Below, one piece after another: positions 9,601 to 22,500 of a DNA stretch of 64,000 nucleotides (its first letter is position 1; each line of letters begins with the position of its first letter). The notes below the pieces were generated by a model. It did not search any database, was not told the origin of the DNA, and saw only the letters and a list, made by a program, of their open reading frames with translations. The stretch is from an uncultured Bacteroidales bacterium (GTDB taxonomy: Bacteria > Bacteroidota > Bacteroidia > Bacteroidales > P3): contig CAJOIV010000014.1 of assembly GCA_905234665.1 (NCBI GenBank), positions 1-64,000 on the forward strand, given 5' to 3'. The position numbers and the translations under genes are program-made.

Positions 9601-10562
9601 AGCAGTTCTCCTACACCGTCAGCACCAGCAACGGCACCAGCACTCCCTCCGACTGGTCCGCCACTACCACCATCCCCACCGTCTACCTCCCCGGCACCTT
9701 CACAGCCTATGCCGTCGCCCCCGACTGCCTCAAGTCGCTTGCCTCCGAGCCCTTCGCCTACAGCCCCAAACTGATGATCGGCGCCTCGACAGCCGTCAAC
9801 GCCCAGCCCACATCGTATGACATCATCGTGTATGTGGGCGTCCCGAGCACCGCTGCCAATGACTACAACGAGTGGGCATCGGATGCCACCACCACCTTCC
9901 CCGCAACCAATCAATTCGAAGTCCGTTACACCCTCGACGGCTCGCCCGTGACGGCCTCTTCAACCCTTTGCGAGTCCCACGAGGCCAACGACGCCTCGGG
10001 TCACACCTACTACACCATCCCCATGGTCGACGGCTACGCCAACATCCATGCCAAGGCCTTCCCCACCCAAGGCAGCCCCTATGCGGCTTCCGACGAGTTC
10101 GTCTATAAGTTCCTTGCCAACGAATACATCATCTACGACACCATCCATACCTCCAGCACAGACTACCACACCTACACCCTCGTGCCCAACGGGGGAGAGC
10201 AGGCCACCGACAACGACATCCAGAACCTCAAGGACAGACTCGACCCCCGTTTTGTCTGGATTGGCAGCTCCACAGCTGGCCAGGAGACCGGCTTCCGCAA
10301 CGAGAGGACCCGTAAATACCTCACCCTGCAGCGCATCACCGACGTGCAGGGCGAGACCCTGACCCTCGTCGCCGGCGACACCCGCGTCGACGGACAGGGT
10401 GCCAGCGGCGGCGACGCCACCACCTACAGCTCCTCCACCTGGCAGTGGAGCGGCGATGAAGACGCCAACGAGGCCAACCGCCACCGCCTCTACACCACCA
10501 TCGACCAGACCACCTACTACCTCGCCCTCCAACTACCGCGGCGGCGCCGACTTTGCAGCTGA
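6627..10562 (+). CDS. Giant T9SS surface protein, N-terminal segment (before frameshift)
   Basis: The chosen start is ATG 6627, which gives MKKTLRLSRLKRVALTLLLG and a signal peptide ending in VQAQ. ATG 6603 is an in-frame alternative. About 1,300 residues of Thr/Asn/Tyr-rich secreted sequence follow. They include a module like the chitobiase/beta-hexosaminidase C-terminal domain (FEVRYTLDGSPVTAS, about residues 1095-1160). The frame then runs into a stop at 10560-10562 with an unrelated Arg-rich end (PRRRRLCS). The coherent sequence continues without interruption in the +1 frame from about 10528, so this is the first part of a single gene rather than a complete protein. No catalytic domain is recognised. 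Confidence 0.85.
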   Translation: MKKTLRLSRLKRVALTLLLGLSAGTVQAQTINVRHNYNDETMTVTVSNPPSGNYVVVYTYSNTTETPGVPTADAPANYDTEDYNGVGTIAFVGTATGSIPVGPTGDIAVGGDWTKVTVAIFAEGATPESTAVCTTTVAIDRYATPVRSLSADGYSIIIDGTGNPDNTRLTYDSPSAPDIVSTVDYNTTTHNVELAVGGQGLVPFTVYSMRTIGPAAYPSLPLKCSTMAYRIPALIDFHPYHSGTSVRYATGTVVSGSMSAPVASIYINYNNYETDRVTLKDPNPYDNTSYNVVLPSGTALHDATNTLGIPYPNFKMVAGPVDLTAESRLITSDVMVVDTLYSNYYLFSYSEGATTHYLSFDPVSHSLANTTTFDYNCLWQRNPEDNHLYHLQGGHRYRLGIDDNGTLAVHYNIEEYDVWYRTGSQIYTMWNDLRRNIAYRNGQWILTAEGTDAELNVAHQLKHEEVDACQITAFNRIETGDIKVPATANVGEYAPKWLALDQERTWTVQVSPRLYLDVYSLPPHEIFQFEDNLGNTQRMWYYNNTAYQSYVDIPHRLNQPNSPAANDSRYTYNWSVVDAADQPSTVVTATPAANNPNQVTLTCSSAINSLQALTLKVSISYEDNTVNANHEPVAGSAAAPAVLPLFAEHKVDITDLTSVPNAAESGAQAFRTSGSYLFRCMPDPTITSDEPYYDITAAPSESNSHRAILTAVPDPERLLEVLYDASNQVITIKDPALSVEHNTNASYYLQPAPGQTSDWRYIPETPALCFSNDGDNSTWSFKVTAYQNGSNAAGYFTFRPAATTNDQLSLEPQMATRNQGNGLRFVNSVTSRTVGQSDIYSNAIGTFYASRWQLVDPTLIEPVISMTPEGQVTITDVAGHLRHVYGVLHYQYKPAGEESWSNTFNFTLIENGNNYVVVKDNNDQTITFAEGDQVKAWKTAGSDHPYLAPSAEVLFTVRRTPAPTLSVSTVEGHAHDIVITPGTTESIPAEGQQFSYTVSTSNGTSTPSDWSATTTIPTVYLPGTFTAYAVAPDCLKSLASEPFAYSPKLMIGASTAVNAQPTSYDIIVYVGVPSTAANDYNEWASDATTTFPATNQFEVRYTLDGSPVTASSTLCESHEANDASGHTYYTIPMVDGYANIHAKAFPTQGSPYAASDEFVYKFLANEYIIYDTIHTSSTDYHTYTLVPNGGEQATDNDIQNLKDRLDPRFVWIGSSTAGQETGFRNERTRKYLTLQRITDVQGETLTLVAGDTRVDGQGASGGDATTYSSSTWQWSGDEDANEANRHRLYTTIDQTTYYLALQLPRRRRLCS

Positions 10563-13500
10563 GTCGGCAACGGTGCAGATAGAGCAGCCCATCAACTCCA
10601 ACCAGTGGGTCGACATCGCCGACGCCGGCAGCCACGGCTGGGCCTCTCTCGCCGTTGGCGACAGCCTCCATGTGCGTGCCGTCTTCTCGGGCGACAGCAT
10701 CGTCTACACGGGCAACAACGTCATCTACATCATCCGCCCGGGACATGACAACCGTGTCGACCCAAGCGACTTCGACCACTATATCCCCTGGCAGTTCTGG
10801 CTCGAGTTCAGCGAGAACGACTACTCCCAGACCCCCCGTTGGGAACAGCGCATCGTCGAGAACCACTTCGACAGCCTCAGCACCGTGCGCTGGTACCTGG
10901 GTCACTACAACGGCAACGGCACCACGGTGACATACGATGGTACCCCCTTCGTCACCTATGTGGGCCACGGCACTGTGTATCACCGTGCCGACACGGCAGT
11001 CGCCTCGCAGGGCAATCTCGGCAGCCTCTTCACGTGGAAACACCACAGGGGAGCCAACTACCTCACCATCGTCAACAGCTCCAATTCCGCGGCCAACATG
11101 CCCGACTTCAGCAAAGTCATCCGCGTCGTGGCCTTGCAGAACAGTGTCTACTCGGCCGGTATCGCCGCGGCCGCCGTCTCCTTCGACAACAGGATGCACC
11201 TCTTCGCCGAGAAGGTCGACCGCCGTAACAACGACAATGGAGTAGGCGAGTGGCCTGAGTTCACCGGTTCCAAGCGTTGGCGTTTCCTCAGCAAGGACTA
11301 TGACGAGAGCTCGCAACAGTACCACTACCTCTCCTCCGACCACCACAATGCCACCCGCGTCGACGCCACCCGCTATCCCTACTTGGCCAACCAGCCCCGC
11401 ATGTCCACCAACCCCGAGTATACCCACTATGCTTTGTGGATAATGAACAGCGAGAACGTCGGCAGCAACACCAACCCCCTCTACCGCGTCAGAATCAGCC
11501 CCGCCATCGCCCAGCAGAAGAGTCTCGTGCATCTGCCCGGCAACGGCCTCGACGCCGCGGGTACCGACCTCGGCGACTTCCTCTACAAGAGCGGCCTCGA
11601 GCCTGAACCGCCCCAGGGCGTCAGCTCCGAAGACTATGCCAACGGCCTCTTCCTCCACGACCCCCTCAGCGAGGAAGAACACGAATACTCTTCCAGCCAC
11701 GACTACCATGAACTGTTAAAACACAGCAACGACTTCCAATACTGCGCCATACGCCAGTTCGAGGAGACCGACGCCAGCGGCAACGCCACCGCACAGTACG
11801 TCACCCTCTCGCCCTTCTACCACTACGCCGTGGACGGTGTCACACGCAATATCGCCGACTACCTCAGCCTCTCCAACGGCGACGGCGAAGACCGCTGGGT
11901 CTACAGCCACTTCGGCAAGGTGCCGCAAACCGGTAACCCCACAGATGCCCAGTGCCGCGATGCCGCCATCTACGACTTCTACCACAGCCGCTGGCACATG
12001 GACCAGGCACTCCTCACACCTCCCTATGTCGAGATGAACCCCTCCGGCGAGGTGACCCTCTGGCACCGTTTGGAGCAGGTCAACAACGACGACATCGGCA
12101 CCGAACACCATATCAACAACCTGGGCGACCTCCTCAAATACTTCTATTGCATCAACGACGCCACGGTGCCCGTGGAATCGCTTGTCTATCCCACATTCCT
12201 CGACGGTGAGACACCCATCACCGACCAGACTCCCGTGGCGAATATGGTCACCAGCCCGGGCACCCTCCTCTACGACCCGGCCCATAAGCCCGTCCTGACC
12301 GCAGGACAGCGCATCACCGTCGTGGCCGTCCTCACCCAGGCAACGTCGACACCCAGTTTCGCCTACGTCCCCCATATCTCGCGCCCCCACACCTTCGAGG
12401 CTGTGAAGAGTGCAACCCCCGAATGGGGCGACGCCACTGCCATGACCGATGTCCAGTTTGCCGCCGCCGCCGGCGACACGCTGCTCATCGGCCAGAATGT
12501 CAACGATGCCAACTACAGCATCTATGCCGACCCCGCCAGCGCGGTCTACGGTATCTCCACGTCGACCACCTCGCCGCAGCACATCCGCAACGAGGGTGGG
12601 AGCGACTCGTATGTCCTCCGTGCCTTCCAGCACAACAAGCTGGAGTCCGACCCCCTCTATTTCTACCAGTCCGAAAAACTGCGCCTTGTGACCACCGTCG
12701 GCGCTGTCGACGCCACCACCGGCGCGGCCACCATCACCGTCAACGTGTCCACCGTCAACGACCGTACGCCCCTGACCGACTACTACGACCTCTACTATAC
12801 CACGGCAACCCCCGGCTCGACGGGATACGACGACTCCTGGCAACTTGTCTCCGGCACTACGAACAGTTTCACCTTCACAGTTTCTGCCCTTGTCAATAAT
12901 CAGGCCTCCGCCCTCCCGCTCCGCATCCAGGCCCGCGCCATCGACGGCAGCAACTTCTACATCAACTCCGAAATCGACCTGCATTTCCTCATCCACCCGA
13001 ACTATGCAGGTAGCTTCAGCGGCGACGGCGACGGCACCCAGGCCAACCCCTACAAGATTGCCACCCCCATCGACCTCTTTACCGCCGCGGTTATTATCAA
13101 TGGCGGCACAGGCACCTCGGCCTACTTCCGTGTGGACGCCGACATTGACATGCAAAACGACAATACGCTGTCCAGCATCGGCAACAGTACCAACAACCCG
13201 TTTGCTGGCCACTGGGACGGCGGCTACCACACCATCTCCGGCCTCACCAAGCCCCTCTTCGACATCGTCGACGGCGGTCATATATATAATGTAGTCGTCG
13301 ACCAGTCGCAGATATCCGGCACCGGCAACTACATCGGCGGCCTCATCAACCAGGCCCAAGGCGAGGCGCGCATCTATAACTGCGGCGTCCGCTCCACCGG
13401 AGACTCCCCCACCACAGTCACCGGCAGCGGCATCATCGGCGGCCTCGTGGGTAAGCTCGCCGGCACGGCCCGCGTGGTCAACTGCTACAACTTCGCCGCT

Positions 13501-16500
13501 GTCACATCCAATGGCTCCACCGCCGCCGGTATCGTGGGTGACGCCCAGGCCGCAGCTAAGTCCACCCGCTCCGACCAGAAAGGCATAGTCTTCGCCTGCG
13601 TCAACTACGCCAAGGTCGATGCCGGCGACAACAATGTCTACCCCGTCGTCGGCGGCTCACCCACCGACATTCACAATAACCTCAACGCCTACAACTACTT
13701 CAACGCCGACGCTGGATACAATGTCGCAAAACTCCAGTACGACGGCTCCTACGGTAACGAACTCTGGGCGCTCAACCGCGTCGAAATGGTCCGCTACATC
13801 CTCAACTCCAACAACCGCCGCGCCGGCTGGTGGGTCAATGCCCCCAACGGCAACAATGCCTCCGACCAAACAACCACTGCCACCTACTTCACCGATGTGA
13901 TCAGTGCCGACGACAATAACACCATCGGCCAGTGGGTCCTCGATACCACTATAGCCCCTTACCCCATCCTCAAACCCCGCTACGACAACAACCACAACCC
14001 CATCCAGTACCCATCCATCATCAACCCCGACTACGAGGCCAGTTGGCGCAACACCGCCAACGCCTACGAGGGTCGCCGCCTCTCCGACTGGGGCACCAAC
14101 GGCTACCTCGCCGTCACTGTCACCAAAGGCGACAAAGGCAACGCCATCACCACCAACCCCACCATGCCCATGCAAATCTCCATCACCGACATGGACACCC
14201 TCGCCTATGACTTCAACTACGCCAAAATCCAGCTCCCCTACTTCCAGGACATCTTCGGCACCGGTTCCAACATTCAAACAGATGGTGGCAATGACTATAT
14301 CGTAACCGGCTGGAAAATAACCTCCATCACCAAGGATGGCCAATCCTACACATCCACCTACGTCACCCAAGACTCCATCGATGACTTCGCCTACAACTAT
14401 GCCAACCGCAACTCCATTATCAAAGACCTCTACCACACCTTCACCAAATCCACCGACGCCTATGGCAACACCCTCGGGGTGCAACAATCCCCTGCCCGCG
14501 TCTTCGCTCAAGGCGGCTACTTCAATGTCCCCAATGGCGTCACAGCCATTACCATTGAACCCTATTGGGGTCGCGCTTTCTACCTCAAGGAATCATACAA
14601 CGACGTCTACTACTATGACCAAGGTGGCACGGGAAGCGATCAAATAGCTACAAGCGCTCTGTACAAAGCAGACAACAACATCTATGGCGCGGCAAAGATA
14701 GACCAGTCCACCAACCAAACCATCTACACCAGTCTCAGCACCCTTTTTAATGCCTTGGAAGACAACAAAACAGTCTACGACCAAGCCATCGTTCTTCTCA
14801 CCGATTTTCACCTCAGTGATAATACTAAAAGTTCTCAAACACTGAGGGTCGCGAAATCTTACACTGTCACTTCCATTGATGTGGACAACAACCACGAACC
14901 AGACCACGTCTTCTATCACTACTTTGCTGATCGTTGCCGTTTCAGCCCCATTCGTTTCGACAACATCGTCTATGCCGACCTGAGCATGGCAAGCATCGCC
15001 AACGGCGGTAGCAAAATGGCACGACATTTGGGTCTTACTCGACCCACTGGTCACTACGAAATCACCGAAACAGCCATGGCCCACTTCTACCAATTTGAGT
15101 ACAATGGGCCGCATGATTCACCTTACAAGGTGAAGTCACCTTTTATTCTTAATGGCGGTTATTTCGATCACATCACTTCAACCCGAGGCTTCTCGCCGAT
15201 TGACCAAACCCTATACATCCATATGGGTGGTCATGTCTACCACAAGCAGTTCTCCCCCGCCAACGACCCCAATGGTGAAGATAAAAGATACACCTATCGT
15301 TGCCCTGTCATCCTCACGGGCGGCGAATACAAGGAACTCTATCTCTCGGGCTGCCTCGAGTCTAAGGCCAACAACTGCACCTACGATGCTATTCTCTACG
15401 CCTCTGGCGCTCGCATCGGCACCTACGCCTCAGGCGCCTACGAGAAAATCAACGCCAACGTAATCATCAAGGCCGACCACATCATCGCCCACGACTTCTA
15501 CGCAGGCTCTATCTCACCAAATCCCGATTATTCCCTCAAAGGCGCTATCACCACCACCCTCGATTATTCCATCGTCCACAATGTCTTCTGTGGTGCCAAC
15601 AAGTTCGGCGACATGGTATCCGGTAAGGATGTCATCACCAATGCCACAGGCACCACCTTCAATATCATCTACGGCGCAGGCTACGGAGGCAACGCAAAAA
15701 CTATTTTTAGGGAACAGAATATACAGTATACCGTAAACGACCTGTATAGTAATTTCAAAAATTACTACCAAAAGGGTACTCTGAAGTCAGGCTATGGTAT
15801 CAACACGGACTATGCAATGGACCTCTTCCCCTGGTCCAACAGCAACCAGCACTGCGGCCGCTTCTACAACTACTATTCCAGTCTCTCCCTCGCCTCTGCC
15901 AATAACGTCACCACCACCCTCACCGATTGCACTGTCCTCGGCAACTACTACGGCGGCGGAAACCTTGGCCAGGTGAAAAACACTGCTAAAAGCACCCTCA
16001 CCAACTGCACCATCTACGGAGACGTCTTTGCAGGCGGCAACGCCGCTACCGCACCCCCAGCAGTCGTCTACGAAAAACCCTCCACAGACAAGTACCCCCA
16101 GTTCGTCGGCGGCGTCTACATCAACCTCGACAAGAACAAAAACGCCACCTCCGCAAACTACGTCTGGACCAACACCCGTCCCAGCGGCGTGAGCAACACC
16201 ACCTACCTCTGGACCGATGCCACCACAGGCGTCAACTACATCTACGCAGACCGCGCAACTGCTGACCTCAGCACAATTGGTGTCTGCAAGAAAACCGACC
16301 TGACCCTCTCGGGCAACACTGTCGTGTATGGCTCTGTCTATGGCGGCGGCAACGAAGCCGAGACGGGCGACCCCGCCGTGGCCAACAATGATAATCTGAA
16401 GCCCAACCACTACACCACGGTGGTGGTGAAGGACAACGTACACGTGGCGGGTGACGTGGTGGCTGCCGGCAACCAAGGTAAGCTGACCGGTTCCACCTCC

Positions 16501-19500
16501 CTCACCATCGGTGCCGCCGACGGCGACACCGACATAGACAAGATACCCTGGATTGAGGGCGACGTCTATGGCGGCGCCTACAGCGCGGATGTCGACGGCT
16601 ATTCCAATATCCTAATCTACGACGGTATCCTCGGCCCCGTCTACGCCGGCGGCTATACCGGCTCGGTCTACAAAGAGTCGAACCTCAAGGTCCTCGGCGG
16701 CCGCATCGGCTACATCAAGGACACCGTGATGACGGAGAATAATGTGAAGACCGTCACCGCCAAACCCATCGAGGTTCCTCTGGGCGAGCCCCGCAGCTAT
16801 TATGGCGTGTTCGGCGCCGGCTTCGGCTTCGGCACCACGGTGGGCAAGTGTGCCCACGTGAGCATCGGCTCGAGTGCTACCACTGGCGACGATGTCCAGC
16901 ACACACATATCTATATTAATGGTTCTGTGTTCGGCGGCGGCGAGGCCGGCCAGGTGGGTGCCGGCTTTGAGGTATACCACGGCAGCACCGTCCCTGAAGG
17001 TTACTGGTACGTCGACGGCGAGGCTGGCACCTACAGAAAACTCAAACCCGTATCCGAAGGTGGTAATGGCCCTGAACCCAACGCCCCTGGTAACGCGCAT
17101 AGCTTCCATGCCCAGTTCTACAAGCCCACCTTCGACAAGACCACTGTCAGCATCCAAGCCCCCGACAAGGCAGAGAACTCGCTGACAACCAATATCGCGG
17201 GAGCCGTCTTCGGCGGCGGCCGCGGCTACTACATCATGGAAAACGAGGATAACCCGGGCACCTACAGCAGCACGCTGAACACCTTCAAACTGGCCATCGC
17301 CGGCGCCGTCTATGGCAGCACGGAGGTGACCATCGGCACAGAGGACCAGAAAGATAAGGCGAACGGCATCAACATCGGCTCGGTGTCTTACTACACCGAC
17401 ATAGACACCGCCCAGAAGTACCGCCTGATAGACTTCGACAACATGCGCTCCAGCGCCACCTTCTGGGACGAGAACCTCTATGTCTATGACGTCGACAGCC
17501 TCAAATATGTCATGCTCAACCCCAACAGCAGATCCTATCACCACGTGAAGACCCGTACAGGCGGCTCGAGGGAGATTCCCATCTGGCTCAACGAGGTCTA
17601 CGAGGATGTGATGTACTACCTCAACTCGGGCCGCGCCTCCGTGGTCGGCGGCGGTGAGATGGGACCCGTCTTTGGAGACAAGATCTTCACCTGTGGAACG
17701 GAAAAGAACAACCTCACGTCCTTCAACTATTATGAATCGGACGGCACTACAAAACAGACTCGCTTCGGCACCACGGCCACCACGGGCAACACCGTTGTCA
17801 AGATATATTCGGGTACGCTGGGTGATATCTGTGACAACGAGGTGAACGGCTGCGTGTACGGCGGCGGCCTGAATGCCGACGTCGACGGCACGAGCACCGT
17901 CACCATCGACGGCACCGACGCCTGGGTGCGCGGCGACGTGTATGCCGGCGGCTGCATGGGTTCCGTCTACGGCTATGGTCGTGCCCAGGCCGGCGACGAG
18001 GCCATCACCACACAGCAGAACCTCCTCAAAGGATGGGTGCGCAACGCCCACGGCGGCAGCAACCTCGCCATGCATGGCCGAGGCTGCAACAGCAAGCTGG
18101 TGGTGGGTGAAACGAATGGCAACAACGCAAACCTGCTGGTCAGCGAGTCGGTGTACGGCGCCAACTGCATCTCGCCCTCGCTGGGCACCGCGGAGGTCGA
18201 GATGCGTTCAGGCAACATCGGCTTTGTACGTCCCAACATCCCCATCAATATCCAGTATACTGACGAGCACGGCAATGTGACGCGGACAGACGCCATTGCG
18301 TCGGACGGCAACACCCCCGTTGTCAACGTGCAGCAGAATCTGGCATACGAAGGCAATGTCTACGGCGGCGGCTTCGGCCCCGAGGCCCGCGTGCGTGCCA
18401 CCAAGGTCACCGTGACGGGTGGAAACATCCGCAACGGCGTCTTCGGCGGCGGCGAGTTGGCTCCCGTCATCGAACTGGCCGAGGAGGGTGCCACATACGC
18501 CACCACCGACACTGCCACCTACCTCTATACCGTGGCCGACGAAGCCACCTCGCAGTACAAGACCAAACAGGTCAGATATGTCATATATAATGAGACTGAG
18601 TCTGTCGGCACCGGCACCGAGACTCGGGTCAAGCCTGTGGCCGATGTCACCGTCAGCGGTGGCCACATGGGCATGATTCTTGGCGGCGGCCGCGGCTACA
18701 CCTACTTTATGAACACCTTCTCCGACGCTCCCGGTCTGGTGGCCGGCGACACCCGCGTGACCATTACTGGCGGCGTGGTGCGCAGCGCCAGAGGCGACAC
18801 TACCTATTATGAGTCAGACCTCGGCGGCGGCAACGTCTATGGCGGCGGTCTCGAAGGCGAGGTTACCGGCAACACCGAGGTGACCATCTCGGGCAACAAC
18901 ACCATCATCCAGGGCCGTGCCTTTGCCGGCGGCCGCGGCTACCGCGACGCCATGCTCGGCGACCGCCACTCGGAAGAATGGCAGCAGATCTTCGACCGCG
19001 CCACCGTGCGTGCCGGTGCTGTCCATGGCAACACCTCCATCACCATCAGCGGCAGCTCGACCACCCCGGTGGTGGGCAGCGGCATCTATGGTGGCGGCGA
19101 GGGTATGAACTACCTCTGGAACTCTACGGACAAACACGACACTGTGGCTACCGTCTATGGCAATGCCACGGTCGACATCAGCGGCGGCATGATTGGCGGC
19201 GGCTACACGAACGTGGGTCTTGACAACGCCATGAACGAGCGCGTGGACAACGGCAGCTTCGGCGGCGGCCGCGTCGCCTCGGTCTGGGGCACAGCCAAGG
19301 TCCATGTCCATGGCAACGCCAACGTGGCAGCCCTCTATGGCGGCAACGACATCTCGGGCAAGGTGCACGGCAGGAACGGCTATGGGTTCCCGAGCGTCCA
19401 CAACACCAGCAGTGGCGCCAACATCGGCGACTCGACCGAGACCTATATCCTTGTCGACGGCATGCCGCGCATCGGACGCCTCTTTGGCGGCGGTAACGGA

Positions 19501-22500
19501 TACTACCCTGGCTACTATCAGGATATGGCCGGTGCCGACTGGCAGCTGGCATACCTGCAGGCAACCCCGCCGGTCCAGAGCAAGACCTACGTCGACATCA
19601 ACATGAATGCCACCTCCCTCAACAACGGTGTCCCCACCGCCGCCTTCATCGGCGCAGCCTTTGGTGGCGGCAACCAGGCCAAGGTGGGCACGGCAAGAGT
19701 GATGCTGCACAACTCGGGTCTTGTCGACACCCTCTTTGCCGGCGGCAACAGCGCCACGGTCACAGAGAAGGCCATTGTCAAGACTTTCGCCACTGGCACC
19801 ATTGGCAACACTGCACAGTTGGCGGCAGGCTACAACGTCAAACTGCTCTTCGGTGGCAACAACAAGGCGGCCATGTATATCATGCCCACCCTTGACCTCC
19901 GCACGGGCATCTTCGACCGCGTTTTCGGCGGCGGCAATGCCGGAGCCATGAAGGCCAATATGACCGACGTCCTCGACGTCCTTGGCAACCCCATCGCCAA
20001 CCCCGTGAGCACCTATGTGAGTATCAACTCCAGCAACGTGACTGTCCGCACCGCCCTCTATGGCGGTTGCAATCAGGCCACCGTCGACGGAGGCACCTAT
20101 GTGGCCATCCTCAACACCTCGAACGGCACGGAGAGCCAGGCTGCCAACACCTATGGCATCTACCAGCTCTTTGGCGGCAACGACATCAGCGAGCGCGTGG
20201 CCACCACCCGCGTGGATGTCATCGGCGGTGTGGTCCACAATATATATGGAGGTAGCAACGGCTACTACAACTACACCCCCATCCCCGGCGGCTACAAGGC
20301 CCTCGAGGGCAACGTCATTGTGTCGATTCTCAACAGCGGCCGTCCCAAGGTGGGTGACGCCCATGTCAACATCTGGGGTGGCACTATCAACTCGAGCGTC
20401 TTTGGCGGCGGCTACGCCGGCGACTGCGAGAACACCCACGTGGTTGTCGACGACCGTGTGCAGATTGGCGAGACCGCCTCTCCCGCCAGCGTCAGCGGCC
20501 GCATCTACGGTGGCGGCTACGGCATCCTGGAGAATGCCCTGCGCGCCAACAACGACGCCACCATCCAGCGCAACACCATCGTGGTGGGCAATGTCACGGG
20601 TCTGGCCAAGACCGACCTCTACCACGTCACCACCCTCAGTGAGGGCAACACCTACGCCTACGGCGGCGGCTATGGCGGCGATGTGAACAACACGCTGATC
20701 ACCATGCACCCCGAGTGGGATAAGGACCTTGAGGCCCTCTATGGCGGCTGCTACGGCTCCAATGTGGAAGGCACTGCCCGCGTGGTGCTCAACCCCTTGA
20801 CCGACGTGGCGGATGAAAGCCATTTGAACGTCAACTACGTCTACGGCGGCAACGACTATACCGGCACGGTCAACCACAGCACCCTGACCATCAACAGCGG
20901 CCGCTACCGCAAGGTCTTTGGCGCCGGCAACGGTGTCTACGGCACGGTGAATAAGTATGGCGTCTACACATCCAGCACATCCAGCCCGAGCCAAGCCAAC
21001 GGCCCGGCCAATGAGGCTTCCGATATCAAGGTGCGTGTGCCCAACAGCAAGTACCCCGTGGTCGACATCTATGGCGGCGACTTTATCGAGAACGTCTATG
21101 GTGGCGGCAACCTCGGCACCTGCAAGGTTGACACCAGTGCCACGGCCCACAGCCTGCTTGAGGATTATGCTTTCGTACAGGTCAACATCCACGGCGGCAC
21201 CTTCCGCAACGATATCTTCGCCGGTGCTGCCGGACAGAGCGGCATGAACCCCCTCATCAACGGCCTCAAGGTCCTCAACATGGACGGCGGCATTGTCACC
21301 AACAGTGTCTACGGCGGTACTGAGAGTGTCAACGACGGCTATCCGTATGAGTGCGTGAGTGACACCAACACCACGCTGCGTCCTTCGAGCATTCTCAACT
21401 TGGTGGGCGGCGACATCGGCATCAACGTCTATGGCGGCGGCTACCTGGGCCAGGTCTACGGTTCGGTGTATGTCAACGTCGGCAAGGATGCCGTCGAGAA
21501 GTGCCGCGCCTACAACCGCCTCTATAACACCACCCACAACTACAACCAGCAACCCTTCAAGCCTGTCTTTGCCACCACGGCGCAGCAGACCCACAACGGC
21601 GACACCCTGCTGCCCGCCGACCTCTTCCTGCGTGCCTCCATCTACGCCGGCGCCAACTGGGGTTCGGGCAACACCAACTATACCTTCAACACCCCGGGAT
21701 TCTACGGTGGCGAGTGCCGCATCCGTATCGACGGTAACGGATACAACACCACCGCCGAAGGTGGCGGCACCGTCAACGACCTCCCGGCCATGGCTGTGAA
21801 GTACTCCCTCATCGGCGCCGGCACCTCCTGCGAAGGCGGTGATGTGCTGCGCGACATCCGCGTGCTCAACTACGGCGTGTGGGAGAGCGGTTCAAACTGT
21901 AATGTCTCCAAAGACCTCAGGTCTATCCAGCGCGCCGACAGCGTCGTCTTCAAGCATGTCGCCCTCGCCCTCACCGGCGACCAGGATGCCTACTCGGCCT
22001 ATCCCTCGTCGAAGTTCTCGATGACCCGTTGCGATAAGGTGGTCTTTGACGGATTCAACGTCCTGGAGCTCGAGAAACCTGCCGTGAAGATTGGCGAGCT
22101 GGCTTTCCGCACCAATACCACCCTTCTGAGTGACGAAGGCAAGGGAGACCTGCTGGACGGCACCGAACTCGACAATATGCGCGGCATTATCAATACCTAT
22201 GGCACCTGCACGGATGGCTCCGACCATACCAGCATCACTACCGAGCTCTGCTCCTCGGTGACACCCATCGTCACCGCCACGGGCAACAACTACTCCACCA
22301 TCCTCGTCAACAACGGTGCCTATATCGATGTCTACGAGTCGGATGGCAACACGGTGCAATATGGTGCCGTGCTGGGCTATGGTTATCTGCGCGCCCAGAG
22401 CGCCACACAGGCCATCGTCACCGCCCGCGCCAAGACCGACGAGGTCAACATCACCGATGGAGGCTTCCTCGGCGTCTGCCGTCTCGACAACGAGCAGGAT

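Noticed and set aside
10500-10565. Programmed frameshift in the giant gene
   Set aside because: No slippery heptamer or downstream pseudoknot-like structure is evident; an indel is the simpler explanation.
18814-21594. Long minus-strand open frame (926 codons) opposite the giant gene, and others like it at 23614-25740, 8790-9914, 10336-11709 and 1997-3361
   Set aside because: These are antisense shadows of GC-rich coding sequence; the products are Val/Asp/Gly-rich without domains, and the plus strand carries clear protein signals.
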